Shown one piece after another: positions 23,598-33,915 of a DNA stretch of 64,000 nucleotides. The position numbers and the translations under genes were made by a program. The DNA is from Zopfochytrium polystomum. Taxonomy: Eukaryota; Chytridiomycota; Chytridiomycetes; Chytridiales; Chytridiaceae. The notes beneath the pieces are model-generated. The model saw only the letters and a program-made list of their open reading frames with translations. It was not told where the DNA came from and did not search any database. The stretch is taken from positions 19,184-83,183 of the forward strand of contig JAIVFJ010000269.1 of assembly GCA_025765615.1 (NCBI GenBank). The letters run 5' to 3'. The first letter of the stretch is position 1. Every line of letters starts with the position of its first letter.

Positions 23598-24095
23598 GCC
23601 TGCAGTGACGCCAAGTGCCCGCCAATCCAATCCATTCCGGAACCTCCCTCGTCTTTCCCGTGTTCTTAAACTTATTCCAAACAAAGTTGCTCCCACGCAT
23701 TCCGTTGCTTCATTTAAATTTAGAGCAACTGCCTCTAGTCAAGTGTATCTCTTTTTTGTTTCCCCCTCCCCCATTCGAAGGAGTAGTGCCTGTTTTCCTT
23801 TCGTGTTTGAATGCAAAACGCACACACAATTGAATAGAATGGAAACGAACGCGCCACTCTGGCAGCGCATTGAACTCATTTTGGGAGATGCGTTGGCGGA
23901 CGCACGACGAGATTTACGATTGGTCCTTCAGGCTCGATAAGAAATCCATTTTAGGAAAGCGGCACACTGCGCAGCACGTGGACGGGAATATTTGTTTACA
24001 CATAACGACAAACGAAAAGAAAAACGAAATAGAAAAAAAAAAGAAAAAAAAATTCTCTTTCTCGTCCCAAAAGCGACCTCATCGACACTGCGCAA
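23598..24095. other. Intergenic, carboxypeptidase upstream region
   Basis: AT-rich with pyrimidine tracts near 23750-23780 and A-rich runs at 24010-24055 directly before the carboxypeptidase start. No gene recognised. Confidence 0.5.
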
Positions 24096-25473
24096 ATGGC
24101 CAAGCACAGCAACCGCCAAACCCGCCGCCGTCTTGCCGCCGCGCTCGCCGCCGGCGCCATCCTCGTCGTCGGCGCCGCCGTCCCCGCCGTCTTCGCCGCA
24201 CCGGCCGCGTCGTACAACAAGCTCTTCTCGTGCGCAATCGCCACCCCCGAGCACGCCCACACCCTCGCCTCGCTGCACCTTGATGTCTGGACCCACCGCA
24301 TCCAGCCCAACTCCGCCGCTGACGTCCGAGTCAAGTCGCTCGCCGAGGCCGCGCGGCTGCGCACCGCCCTCCCGAACCTGTGCACCATCAAGAACCACGA
24401 CGTCTACGCCGACGTCGCCGCCTCTCCCGAGGACGCCGCCGTGGCCGTGAACGCGTTGGTCAACGCCGCCACCGACACCTTCTTCAACTCGTACCAGACC
24501 TACGACAATATCGTCGCGAAGCTCAAGACCCTGAGCACCACGTACCCGGGCCTGACAAAGTACACTGCGTCGATTGGAACGACGATCGAGGGGCGCACCA
24601 TCCCGTCCTTGATCGTCACGGACAACTCTGTCGCGGCGACCAACAAGAAGATGATCTGGTGGAACGGCGGCCAGCACGCACGCGAGTGGATCTCGCCCGC
24701 TGTCGTGATGTACATCACCACGAAGCTGCTCTCCAACGCGAACGCCGAGCCGTACGCGACGTGGCTGAAGACCACCCAGTTCGTGATCACTCCCATTAAC
24801 AACCCGGACGGCTACGCCTACACTTTCACCGGAGACCGTCTGGTGAGTCGCTTTGTGTTTATATTTCTTCCGTAGTCTAACGCCCTCAACTTTAATCCAG
24901 TGGCGCAAGAACCGTCGCAACAATGGAGACGGCACGTACGGCGTCGACTTGAACCGCAACTGGGACGAGCACTGGGGCTACGTTGGCGCCAGCACGGACA
25001 CGAGCGACGAAACCTACCAGGGCACCGCCGCGTTCTCGGAGCCCGAAAGCAAGGCCATGTCCAACTACATCCTCTCTTTCTCGAATCGACTCTCCGGCAT
25101 CGACTTCCACTCGTACTCGCAGCTCGTTCTTCGCAGCTGGGGCTGGACGTCGACGCCGTCCAAGAACGAGGCCGTCCTCAAGAAGCTCGGAGACGGCATG
25201 GCGTCCGCGATCAAGACCAACTCGGGCAAGAGTTACACGTCCGAGCCTGGCGCCGGGCTCTACCCCGCTTCGGGCTGCACCGACGACTGGATGACGGCAA
25301 AGGCGAAAATGTCCGGCTGGACTATCGAGCTGCGCGACACGGGCTCTTACGGATTCAAGCTGCCCGCGTCGCAGATCGTCCCCACCGGCGATGAGATCTG
25401 GGCCGCCATGAACTTTTACGTGCCGTTTGTCTTGAACAACACCATCCCTTACAACACTCCGCCGTCCAGCTGA
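24096..25473 (+). CDS. Secreted zinc carboxypeptidase (M14A type)
   Basis: Removes C-terminal residues from peptides outside the cell. Exons 24096-24842 and 24901-25473; 439 residues. Residues 1-34 are a basic and then hydrophobic signal peptide. A propeptide follows to about residue 125, then the catalytic domain. The zinc ligands are H194 and E197 in GGQHARE and H319 in DFHSYSQ; the general base is E392 in TIELRD. The substrate-binding block NPDGY and the DLNRNW motif flank the single intron. Length and order match pancreatic-type carboxypeptidases. No partner genes are nearby. Confidence 0.95.
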
Positions 25474-25768
25474 ATTCCTCCCCCAGCTTTTCGCCCGAGG
25501 CCTGTCGTTGGAAACCAAATCTCCCTCCAAACCTCTCTCTAGTTTTTCCTCATTAATGAAATTGACCTCAACCCCGTTCCCCTTTTCTTTCCAACTTTGT
25601 GCTGCATACCCTCTCAATGATTCGTTTGAGTGGGCAGCAAGTCTGGAGACAAATTCACACTAATCAAATACGAACCGATGTGAACTCGAGTTCTAACCAA
25701 AAATGTGGGTTCTAGCAAGTTGACGGAATGTTCCAGTTGAAATATCGATTTGCACCGTGCCAGGACCG

Positions 25769-26939
25769 ATGAGCAATTGCACCCCAACACCAGGGGGAAC
25801 CACTTTAATGGAACGGTATTATTCATTTGCGCAATCTGCGAAACAAGTCCTGGGGCAAAATAAAAGCTGGAACGATGGGGCGAATATTTGGTGGCCACAC
25901 TTCAGAAAAATTGCGAGAAAGATTGCTCGTATGATTGCCAGGTTGATTTTTGACTTTGGCACCGAAGGTATTCTGGGAGCTGCCGCCGTTCGTGCTCTCA
26001 TTGGCGGTAAGATGCTCTGTTGCTGGCGCGATAGAATGAACTATGAACGCAGCAACGCAACGGCAGGTCTAGTGTTTCTTTCCTCAAATACTACCATGAT
26101 TGCCCCGACGCTGACAAACTTTCCGTTATGGCTTACTTCATCGAGCGACCACGCACACCCATCAGAAGAGCAACCGGTAGTGCACGCTTCCCCACTCCTC
26201 TGATTCACTTATCCTCCTGCAATCGAGCAAACAATATTAACAAGTGCTTTTATTCTTTGTTCACACCACCCAACCCCAACACCGGTGGAACTCCCAGGAA
26301 AACGCGCCGAAGGCGATCCGATGCACAAAGACTCTGAACCCATTTGGGACTATGGCTACCGCGATCCGCAGATCACGAGCACGACGACCGCCGCGGCCGA
26401 CTACTCGGTCAAGCGCGTCGACCCGCGCGCGCGGCCGCAGCGCAGGATCATTTTCGGGTCGTTCGGGGCCGGCGAGGATCACGTCCGGTTCCTGAACTTT
26501 CCGGACGCGGACGTTGTGTTTAAGAGACGGGCAAAGGTCGCCGGCGGCGGCGGTGCGACGGCTGCTGGAGAAGGCGGTGCTGGTGGCGGTGCAGTTTCGG
26601 CGGGTGCAAAGGGCAGACGGAGGGAAGAGTTGAGTGCTGTGCTAATTTTGAGACGTATCGCAGTTGCATTTGATCTGAATGGTTTTCGAGGACAGGGAGT
26701 CTATTAGGCTAACGTCGACGCACAAGAAGCATTTCGCCGCCGGTGGGTTCGTGTTGGACAGCAGTCTTTCTGCAGCGGCGGCAGGGAAGCCTGCAGGGCT
26801 GCCAACTCCAAAGGTTCGCCGTCACTTTCGGCGCCTATCCAGTTTCTGTCTCACATTCGGTTGTGCTTAGAGCGACGCTCTGTTCACTGTTGCATCGCCC
26901 ACACTTTTGGATGCCATCAAGGCCGCACAGCGACGGTAA
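25769..26939 (+). CDS. Four-exon gene of unknown function
   Basis: Proposed exons 25769-26006, 26298-26628, 26696-26813 and 26871-26939 join in frame to 251 residues. Exon 1 ends in a glycine/alanine stretch (EGILGAAAVRALIG) that could be a membrane helix. Exon 2 is polar, with IWDYGYRDPQI and FGSFGAGEDHVRFLNFPDA, then Gly/Ala repeats. Exon 4 gives the tail SDALFTVASPTLLDAIKAAQ. No family recognised. The ends of exons 2 and 3 are the weakest part: the donor chosen (GTTGAG) is unusual, and an alternative acceptor lies at 26717. Splicing elsewhere is GT..AG with sensible lengths. Confidence 0.5.
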
Positions 26940-27103
26940 TTGTGAGAAGGTGATGGTGCAAAAGGAGTTTATGAACGTCAAGTTAGAGGAAAAGTCACAA
27001 AAACATGTGCAGTGTATTTTTTTGATGTGGGTGCCTTCTCGTTCCTTCGACCCGTCGACTCCAAACAAAATCTGTCCCTCGCGCGCGAACGACGTCGCAA
27101 GAC

Positions 27104-27662
27104 TCACTTTTCGATGAGAGCAACGCACTCGATCTCCACCAGGACGTCCCTCGGCAGCCGGGCGACCTCGACGGCTGATCGCGCTGGCCGCGCCTCGCCA
27201 AAGGCCTTTGCGTAGACCTCGTTCATCTTTGCAAAGTCGTTCATATCCTGAAGTGAGCGGGGAAACGGAGGGATCAATAACAATCGCCGACAATGCAGAG
27301 GCGGGACACCACACCTTCAAAAACACGGTCGTCTTCACGACGCGATCGAACGACGAGCCGCCAGCCTCGACGACGGCGCGGAGGTTCTTCAGTGCCTGCG
27401 CGGTCTGCGTTTGAATGTCTGTTCCGACGATCTCCATGGTGGTGGGGTCGAAGGGGATCTGACCGGCCGTGTAGAGGAAGCCGTTGGCGGCGACGGCCTG
27501 GGAGTAAGGGCCTGGAGTTGTTCGAGGACCGTTGAGAATATGAGAAGGGGCAGGTTGCAGGCAGGGAGAGGCGTGACTCTGGAGGAGGAGGTTAGCGCGA
27601 TACGTACCGATGGCCTTGGGAGCGAGCTCGGTCGCGACGTGGCGGAACGCTGCAGAGGCCAT
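27104..27662 (-). CDS. RidA / YjgF family enamine-imine deaminase
   Basis: Hydrolyses reactive 2-aminoacrylate and related enamines, protecting PLP enzymes; the yeast versions are Hmf1 (cytosol) and Mmf1 (mitochondria). Exons 27662-27608, 27511-27315 and 27247-27104; 131 residues, the usual size. Motifs: [38 protein letters not shown] and, at the end, the signature [20 protein letters not shown]. The first 15 residues could act as a weak mitochondrial signal, but localisation is open. Confidence 0.95.
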
Positions 27663-28130
27663 GACGATGATGCTTGCTTGATGCACGACGGGGTTTGTTT
27701 GTTGGGCTTTTTGTGTGGCGATAGTTGATAGTTGACGGGACCCACACGTGACCCGACCCTCTCTCTCTCTCCCCGTTCAGGCTGCGAAATTTCAAATCAC
27801 ATCTTTGTGGTGGGTTCCGAATGCTACGCGGAAAGAACCCCGTGGACCCTGCAACAGCCGTATGGAGGTTCAACCTCGCTTGGCGTTTGGCGGACGGCGC
27901 GCTTCAATTCCTGAAGGCGAAAGCCTAGACGGGGTTTTTACGAAGCTCCGGAATTTGTCACGGTTAGTCCCCCAATTCCAGCCGCTGGGTGATGTTCGGG
28001 CGATAGTGCAAGGAGCCATCCGCGTATTGTGCATTTCCGTAAAGGACGGCGCAACCAACCACCCTCCTCCTTTCTTTGCACCCCCCGTCCCCTCCCTCCC
28101 CTCCCTCCCCTCCCTCCATGCCGCGGCAGC
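27663..28130. other. Intergenic; RidA promoter side
   Basis: Contains a TCTCTCTCTC tract near 27763 and a CCCTCC repeat near 28085-28115. No gene recognised. Confidence 0.45.
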
Positions 28131-28848
28131 CGAAACCCGTCTCGTCGGCGAACTCATCTGCCGTCACCTGCAACACCCGTGGCGACACTGATTCGCAACG
28201 AGCGCGACCAGTGCCGCGCCTACCGCGCCATGTACAAGCTCGAGTTCAACATTGCGAGCTCGAACGGCCATCCGGAGCTGCTGACGCACTTGCTGCGGCA
28301 GCCGGGCGCGTTGCGGAGCTGCAGTGGTGGAAGGACAGCGGACTCGAGCTGCGCTACTCGGAGAAGGCCGTCGATCTGGCGAGCGAGCAAGGCAAGCTGG
28401 ATCATCTGGACCGATGGAAGGAGAGCGGCCTTCAAGGCAAGTACTCTGCGGACGCCGTCGACCGCGCCAGCGCGAAAGGGCACGTTGATGTGCTGCGGTG
28501 GTGGATGGACAGCGGGTGGACGATCAAGTATTCAGAGGCCGCAATCGATGGGCCAAGCGAGAACGGTCAAGTGGAGGTGCTGAAGTGGTGGGCGAGCAGC
28601 GCGTTGGATGTTAAGTACTCTGCAGGCGCGATGGGGGCGAGCCGGAAGGGCCACGTCGAGGCTTTGCAGTGGTGGCGCGGACCAGCGGGCTGGAGCTCAA
28701 GTTTACCGAGAAGGCCATCGACGGTTATACCCCAGAAGTTAGTAAATGGTGGAATGAGAGTGGCTTGCGTGCAAGCTTTGTAAGAAAACGATTGAATGCA
28801 CTTCGCGAGGTCATGGCTCGCTTGCGAAAGGGCGCCTCCAAGCGTTGA
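28131..28848 (+). pseudogene. Decayed ankyrin-like repeat gene (WWxxSGL type)
   Basis: Five to six degenerate 31-33-residue repeats are readable, with the pattern LQWWKDSGLELRYSEKAVD, then an ASxxGHVDVL helix. The frame changes near 28300, where an IASSNGHPELL repeat continues in another frame. It changes again near 28674, where a two-base CG duplication in TGGTGGCGCGG shifts it; the shifted frame then runs, still in repeat style, to TGA at 28846-28848. Such repeats are abundant in chytrid genomes. The start is not defined, and the gene is probably a fragment of an F-box/ankyrin-type protein. Confidence 0.65.
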
Positions 28849-29604
28849 AACCGGAGCTGGCGAAGGGCTGTACAGACTGTCTCTTGATCTCTTTTCATCG
28901 ACGAGTCCACGTTTAAACAGCGTATTGTAAATAAATGACATCCATGTAATAACTGCCGAACTTCTTGGTGTCAGTTTTTCAGTTCAAACTGATAATAGTT
29001 CCTGCCTCTGTCAAACCCAAACTAGTTATGGCACCCTTTCACAAAACGAGTCACTCTGGAGAGGAATTACAAGTTTTTAAAACCGCTAACGCACTCTTCG
29101 AAAGAAGAGGCTCGAAAAATATCCAAGGATTGAAAACTGGGAATGAGTGCGCCTGAAAGAAGGTGATCGAGAAACGGCTGGCGCTAACATATTACTCTCG
29201 CAATCACCGTGCATGTGTGTCTAAGTGACCCCAGATACACTGTCACAGCCAATCTCGTTATTTATGATTGCACAGCCATGCCGTCATTCCGCCACCCAAG
29301 CAGGGTGGCAGTCGGGCCACCTGTCAAAGCTATGGATGCGATCCAGCTCAAACCTCCTCCTCCGTTAGCTCATGAACGTTGAATCCACCCACTCCACCAC
29401 ATCGCGACTCATCCGAGAAGGCGCACCCGGTGGAGGCTTCTTTGCGAAATCGGGAATCAGGGTAAAAAGACGCGTCGAAAGACACGGGAGAGTGGCTGGA
29501 GGGTGGCTGGTTGGCCGGGGCCGTTTAAAAACAAGTCCGGCGCGCAAAACTAGCACCACACACCAACTTCTCCACACACTCCCAAAGCAACAAAGTTTAG
29601 CAAT
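28849..29604. other. Intergenic; upstream of secreted acidic protein
   Basis: No gene or RNA recognised. A TTTAAAAA box-like sequence lies near 29524, about 80 bases before the next start codon, followed by a C/A-rich leader. Confidence 0.45.
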
Positions 29605-30425
29605 ATGAAGAGCCTATCCATCCTCCTCGTCGCCTTTCTCGCGGCATCATGGACCGTCGCCGTCCCCATCCGCGGCACCGACATGTCTCTCCAATCACAA
29701 AAGGCCCTATCCGCTGGCGTCCTCGAGCGCCGTGACCGTAAGCTAGGCCATATTTTCATCCTTTGGTGGTGATTTTGAGGAAATCTCCTCGTATTGCTCA
29801 AATTACGGTGGTTCCAGACCATCACCACCACAGGCATCACGGACGCGGCAGCTACGGCCACGGACACCACAGGCATCATAGCCACCATCACCACCGCAAA
29901 CACCGCGAAGGTAAATCACAGGGCAAGCAGATTTTTAATAGCCGGTAAATCTAACGTGCCTGCTTCTGCTTTCCGAACAACAAAGAAACCCCGGAGCAAC
30001 CGTCGGACTCGTCCGCCTCCGTCGATACTGCTCCAGCCACCGAAGCGCCGGGTGACGCCGCCGCTGCATCTCTGCTCGACAGTGACGAATTCGACGACGA
30101 CGAATACGCCCGGGTCGACGGTCTAGTCGAGGATGATGAAATAGCGTTTGACGATGACGCGTTCGCGGACGACGATGCGTTCGCGGAGGATGATGCGCTC
30201 GCTGGCGAAGACGCTTACTCTGATGATGATGCCTTCGCTGATGACGATGCGTTTGTGGAGGAAGAGGCTGCTTTCGAAGACGAGGCTGCTTTCGAAGACG
30301 AGGACGCAGTCGACGACAGCGAGCTTTTGGAAGACAACGAGGCACTTGAGGAGCAAGGATTTGACGATGATGGGGTGATGGACGGAGAAGAGTTTGAGGC
30401 GGATGAGGTTGAGGATGACGAGTGA
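29605..30425 (+). CDS. Secreted His-rich / Asp-rich protein
   Basis: Exons 29605-29737, 29818-29910 and 29986-30425; 221 residues. Residues 1-19 form a clear signal peptide ending near AVP. Exon 2 encodes almost nothing but histidine with Arg, Gly and Ser (HHHHRHHGRGSYGHGHHRHH). The last exon is very acidic, with DDDAFADDDAFAEDDA-type repeats of five to six residues. Nothing else is recognisable. A His block plus an Asp block on an exported protein suggests metal binding (Zn, Cu, Ni or Ca), but this is inferred from composition only. Each composition block sits on its own exon. Confidence 0.75.
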
Positions 30426-30539
30426 TTGGAGGGGCACGAGAAATGATGGAAAACCTGTGAGGCTTGTGGCATTGCAACATTTGGTAATATATCCTTCGCT
30501 TTTTCGCGGAAAATCTGCTATGAACCGGAAAATCGACGA

Positions 30540-31131
30540 TTGCGGCGAACGAGAGATGATAGCAGAGTAGGATCCCTCTCTTGCAAAATTCCATCCCAGA
30601 CACGCAAGCAAGCCGCTGCCGTTGCCGCAGCGGAGGCCTACCTGGCCGCAACGGCCCCGCCCGCTGCTGGGGTCGCAGTAGGCGATCCCATGTCTACCGC
30701 TCACATTGCGGCAGCCTCCGCCGAGGCCAGGGGGTGCAAACGCCTGCGTTTTGCCGCCCCGCAAGCCCTTTCGGAAGAAGAATCCGTCGCCGCTGTGGTG
30801 CGCAATTCACGCGCTGCTCGCACAGCATGCAGTGCGCCAGTACCCCGGCGCTGGCGCACCAGAGTGGCTCGGACCGGCCTTGGAAAACGCTGTTCAGAAT
30901 GGCATCCGGCCTCGAGCGAGAGAAGTGGCGAATCTGTCGAACAGATTCGATGGGCTCACGGACACAGTCGACGTTCTCTGGGGCACGGTCGGAGTCTTAA
31001 ATGCCAAGATCGAAAACCTCCCGATTCGATCGATGAACTCACGTCTTGGCGGCTCTTCAGCAGCAAATCCCGCCGGGCACAGCGCTACCGGATCTACCCT
31101 TTTTTCCCGGCCAATGGCCTCCAAGCTGTAG
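30540..31131 (+). pseudogene. Possible decayed fungal gene of unknown function
   Basis: Protein-like stretches change frame. An Ala-rich N-terminal frame starts at 30540. From about 30830 another frame reads EWLGPALENAVQNGIRPR, EVANLSNRFDGL and AKIENLPIRSMNSR, a helical segment. After a T6 run near 31099, the first frame returns with PFFPANGLQAVDLTNEQLDD and ends at 31173-31175. IENLPIR..NSR recalls small fungal proteins of unknown role, though I cannot name a family. Introns could replace one shift; the homopolymer shift looks like a mutation or sequencing error. Confidence 0.35.
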
Positions 31132-31433
31132 ACTTAACAAATGAACAACTTGATGACTTGCAGTGGTCTCTATAATATCAATTTAGGTGCAGTTTCACGT
31201 TATTGGTTCGTCTTGTTATTCATTACCTTAGAAAACAGGCCAGCTCCGATTACCAACCGTCGAAGGGCGCTTGAAAATTATTTCGTGCGGTAACGTTGAA
31301 TCATGCTTCAGTTTTGCTTTGGCGTAATGGTCGAATACACCAATATATTTATGAAGGAAGCCCATATTAGCTCGAACGAATCCACAGCGCAATGAATTGA
31401 GATCCGAACTATTGCGAACAGCAGTGATGCCCA

Positions 31434-32288
31434 ATGAGTGTTGACAAGCCACGAACCGACAACCCTCGAACCGCTCTGATCGCCCAGCTGACTGTATGGA
31501 TCAAGGTCGAGAAGCACCTCCTTGCTCGGCTCCTCTACCCGAACCCTGTCTGCCTCCTCACATCGTGCAGCAGCGATGGGGCGTCGCGAAACGTGATGAC
31601 CATCTCTTGGCTGACTCCGCTCGACAACCATGGGCACATTGTGTGCTCGATGAAGTCGACTCGACACACCGCCGCGATCCTCTTCCCAGACTCTCATCAA
31701 CACCAGCAGCCGATCCCTCATTTGCGCGCTGTAGACTCTAAGACGTCCGAACCCGATGGCGGATCGGCCACGTGCACTGATAATGCGACAGTTCCCGATG
31801 AGGAAGGCGGCTCGACCGAGAAAGGGCCAGCAGCGGCGGTCAAATTCGTCCTCAACGTCCCAACGGAGGGAATGGAGGACCTGGTACGCGCCGTTGGAGG
31901 ATGCTCTGGTCGGGCCTGCAACAAGATTGCTACGATCGGCGATCTGCCCGTGTGTGTGCCGGGCCGCGTGGATGGCTCCGCCGCAGCAGACAGCGGGCCA
32001 GTAGCTGCAGAACAAACCAAAAAGCACAAGCGGGCTGCGACGCAACCAACGGTGCCCGAGCACCCCGTCTTTGCACTGTCAAACTGCTGTGCGCACATCG
32101 TTTGTCGAGTCGACGAGCGGCAGACGAGATTTGGGCACGAGATGCTGATTTGCACGATGGAGGGTGGGTGGGTGAGACCAGATTACTGGGACGGGCGGTG
32201 CTTTGGGCCACGCCAGGCAGAGTCGCCCGCCCTGCTGAGCTTTTTGGGGTCGCAAACGTTTGCTTCTGTACGGCCCGAGGCGGCATAA
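31434..32288 (+). CDS. Flavin-reductase-like (FMN-binding split barrel) protein
   Basis: Single exon of 284 residues. The N-terminal half matches flavin reductase-like domains: LLYPNPVCLLTSCSSDG, NVMTISWLTPLDNHGHIVC and FVLNVPTEGMEDLVR, followed by a GCSGR segment. An insert of about 40 polar residues (95-135) interrupts the barrel, and a Lys/Ala-rich insert lies near 190-215. The C-terminal part keeps barrel strands, such as HIVCRVDERQTRFGHEMLIC. It probably binds FMN in the cytosol; the electron donor and substrate are unknown. The ATG at 31434 was chosen because the frame is closed shortly upstream. Confidence 0.75.
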   Translation: MSVDKPRTDNPRTALIAQLTVWIKVEKHLLARLLYPNPVCLLTSCSSDGASRNVMTISWLTPLDNHGHIVCSMKSTRHTAAILFPDSHQHQQPIPHLRAVDSKTSEPDGGSATCTDNATVPDEEGGSTEKGPAAAVKFVLNVPTEGMEDLVRAVGGCSGRACNKIATIGDLPVCVPGRVDGSAAADSGPVAAEQTKKHKRAATQPTVPEHPVFALSNCCAHIVCRVDERQTRFGHEMLICTMEGGWVRPDYWDGRCFGPRQAESPALLSFLGSQTFASVRPEAA

Positions 32289-32404
32289 TAAGTTGTATTT
32301 GCCCTAACACGTATACGAATGCGAAGAGGTCCTCACAAGATGCGAAAAAGCAGTGCCATGTTTCAAGAAAAATGGTTGTGGATAAGGGTGAAACGACCAT
32401 GAGA

Positions 32405-33739
32405 TCACCGCCTGCGTCCACGCCGACTTCCTATGTACGACGGTGGTGGCCCACCCACTCCAAGCAGTAGCACCGCTGACTCAACCCACGACGCTACCCA
32501 ACCCCCCCAGGAATCCCTCCACACGCGCTCCGTCCTGGCCTCGTACACAGCCTGGTATACCCTCCTCCTCTCTTCAAGCTCAGCCTCCTTGCTAGCCCAA
32601 CCGTTTCGACCGGCCCTCGGCACTTGATCGCCCTGGTTGGAAGGCGCCGATGACGACGACGACGACGGCGGCGGCGGAGATGGCCCGTGGGACCCGTACC
32701 CGTCGCCTCTCACACCGCCAGTCGCGCCGACCATCAGCGCCCGCGCCTCCATCACCGCAGCAACGGACGGCACGACCCCGTGCGCCAGCAGCATCTCGAC
32801 AATCTCGGCGCGGCCCCACCGCACGGCCTCTCTCAGCAGCGCGGGGTCGAGCGGCTCGACGCCCTCGCCGAGCTCGCGCGGCAGTTCGATGAGGCGGGCG
32901 ACGACGGCGGCGTGGCCGCCGGCGACGGCCTCAAGGGATGCGTGGAGGTCGACACGGACGCCGTGGCGGATGAGGAGGTTCAGGGTGTCGAGGTGGCCCG
33001 AGGCCGCGGCGGCGGTCGCGGCGGAGGTGGCCATGGCGGTGCGGGTGAAGGCGGCATCAGCGGGGCTGGGTGCTGCTGCGGGCAGTGCGGGTGGGAGACC
33101 TGCGCCAACCGGTGGTCCGGGGAGGGCAGCTGCGAGAGGAACGGGCGAATGAGCGCGCGAAGTACCGTCAGGTGCTTCCAAGAGCCTTTGGACAATGTCC
33201 GTGTGCCCACGGCTTGCGGCGACGGTAATCATGCCCGCGTTAGATGGGAAGCCGGAGTCGAGTAAGATGGCGAAGACGTTGCGATTCCTGTAGTGCTGGG
33301 CGTGCATCATGGCGTATGGGCACACCACGGGGGTGAGGATCTCTGCCGCAATGAGCTCGCGGAGGACAAGGTGCGCGTCCGGGCTGTCGAGGAAGGTGAA
33401 GAAATCCCAGTTGAACGGGTTTGTTGGCGCAGAAGAGCTCGACGAGGAGATTCCGAGGAGTGGATCTGGGGGTGGGTTGACGAAAATGCGGCGGACGAGG
33501 ACGCGCACCCGAAAGGGGATCGAGTCCCACGTGTAGGCGCGGATCTGGGGGGAGATGGCGGAGCAGAAGGCGAGATCGCGCAGAGACTCGCACGAGAGGA
33601 GCACGATGTAGCCCCACAGCTCGAGCGGGAGCCGTGCAGTGACCGTGACGCTAACGTTGTCGATCTGCGATCGGCGGCGAGCTTGGACTTTGGCCGTCGA
33701 CGGCGGTGCGGTTGTCAGTGCCGAGTCGGGCGCGGTCAT
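32405..33739 (-). CDS. F-box / ankyrin-repeat protein
   Basis: Single-exon gene of 444 residues. An F-box-like segment (ARLPLELWGYIVLLSC) at residues 33-48 is followed by ankyrin-type helices: NVFAILLDSGFPSNAG, AASRGHTDIVQRLLEA, AAASGHLDTLNLLIRHGVRV, AVAGGHAAVVARLIEL and AVRWGRAEIVEMLLAHGVV. Low-complexity Pro/Ala and Ser inserts separate the repeats. It is probably a substrate adaptor of an SCF ubiquitin ligase, by analogy with F-box proteins. It is the intact counterpart of the gene at 11735-13749. The high GC content yields long shadow frames on the other strand. Confidence 0.78.
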   Translation of the reverse strand: MTAPDSALTTAPPSTAKVQARRRSQIDNVSVTVTARLPLELWGYIVLLSCESLRDLAFCSAISPQIRAYTWDSIPFRVRVLVRRIFVNPPPDPLLGISSSSSSAPTNPFNWDFFTFLDSPDAHLVLRELIAAEILTPVVCPYAMMHAQHYRNRNVFAILLDSGFPSNAGMITVAASRGHTDIVQRLLEAPDGTSRAHSPVPLAAALPGPPVGAGLPPALPAAAPSPADAAFTRTAMATSAATAAAASGHLDTLNLLIRHGVRVDLHASLEAVAGGHAAVVARLIELPRELGEGVEPLDPALLREAVRWGRAEIVEMLLAHGVVPSVAAVMEARALMVGATGGVRGDGYGSHGPSPPPPSSSSSSAPSNQGDQVPRAGRNGWASKEAELEERRRVYQAVYEARTERVWRDSWGGWVASWVESAVLLLGVGGPPPSYIGSRRGRRR

Positions 33740-33915
33740 CTTCGAAAAATTTTCGCGGTTTCACAGCCACCCTGTGGGCCAAGGAGGTATCCGAGCTTGA
33801 ACGATAACGTGGATTTTACGATTTGCAGAACGATGGGATGAGCGACGCGCCGCCACACTCACAAGAGATCTTTGCTGCATATATACAATAATGCACGGAG
33901 AAGGAGGATCTGAAA

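Noticed and set aside
23928..24959. 343-codon minus-strand open frame
   Set aside because: Antisense shadow of the carboxypeptidase; repetitive Val/Gly/Arg composition with no domain.
31718..32155. Minus-strand frame opposite the flavin-reductase-like gene
   Set aside because: The plus-strand frame carries recognisable domain motifs; the minus frame is biased and featureless.
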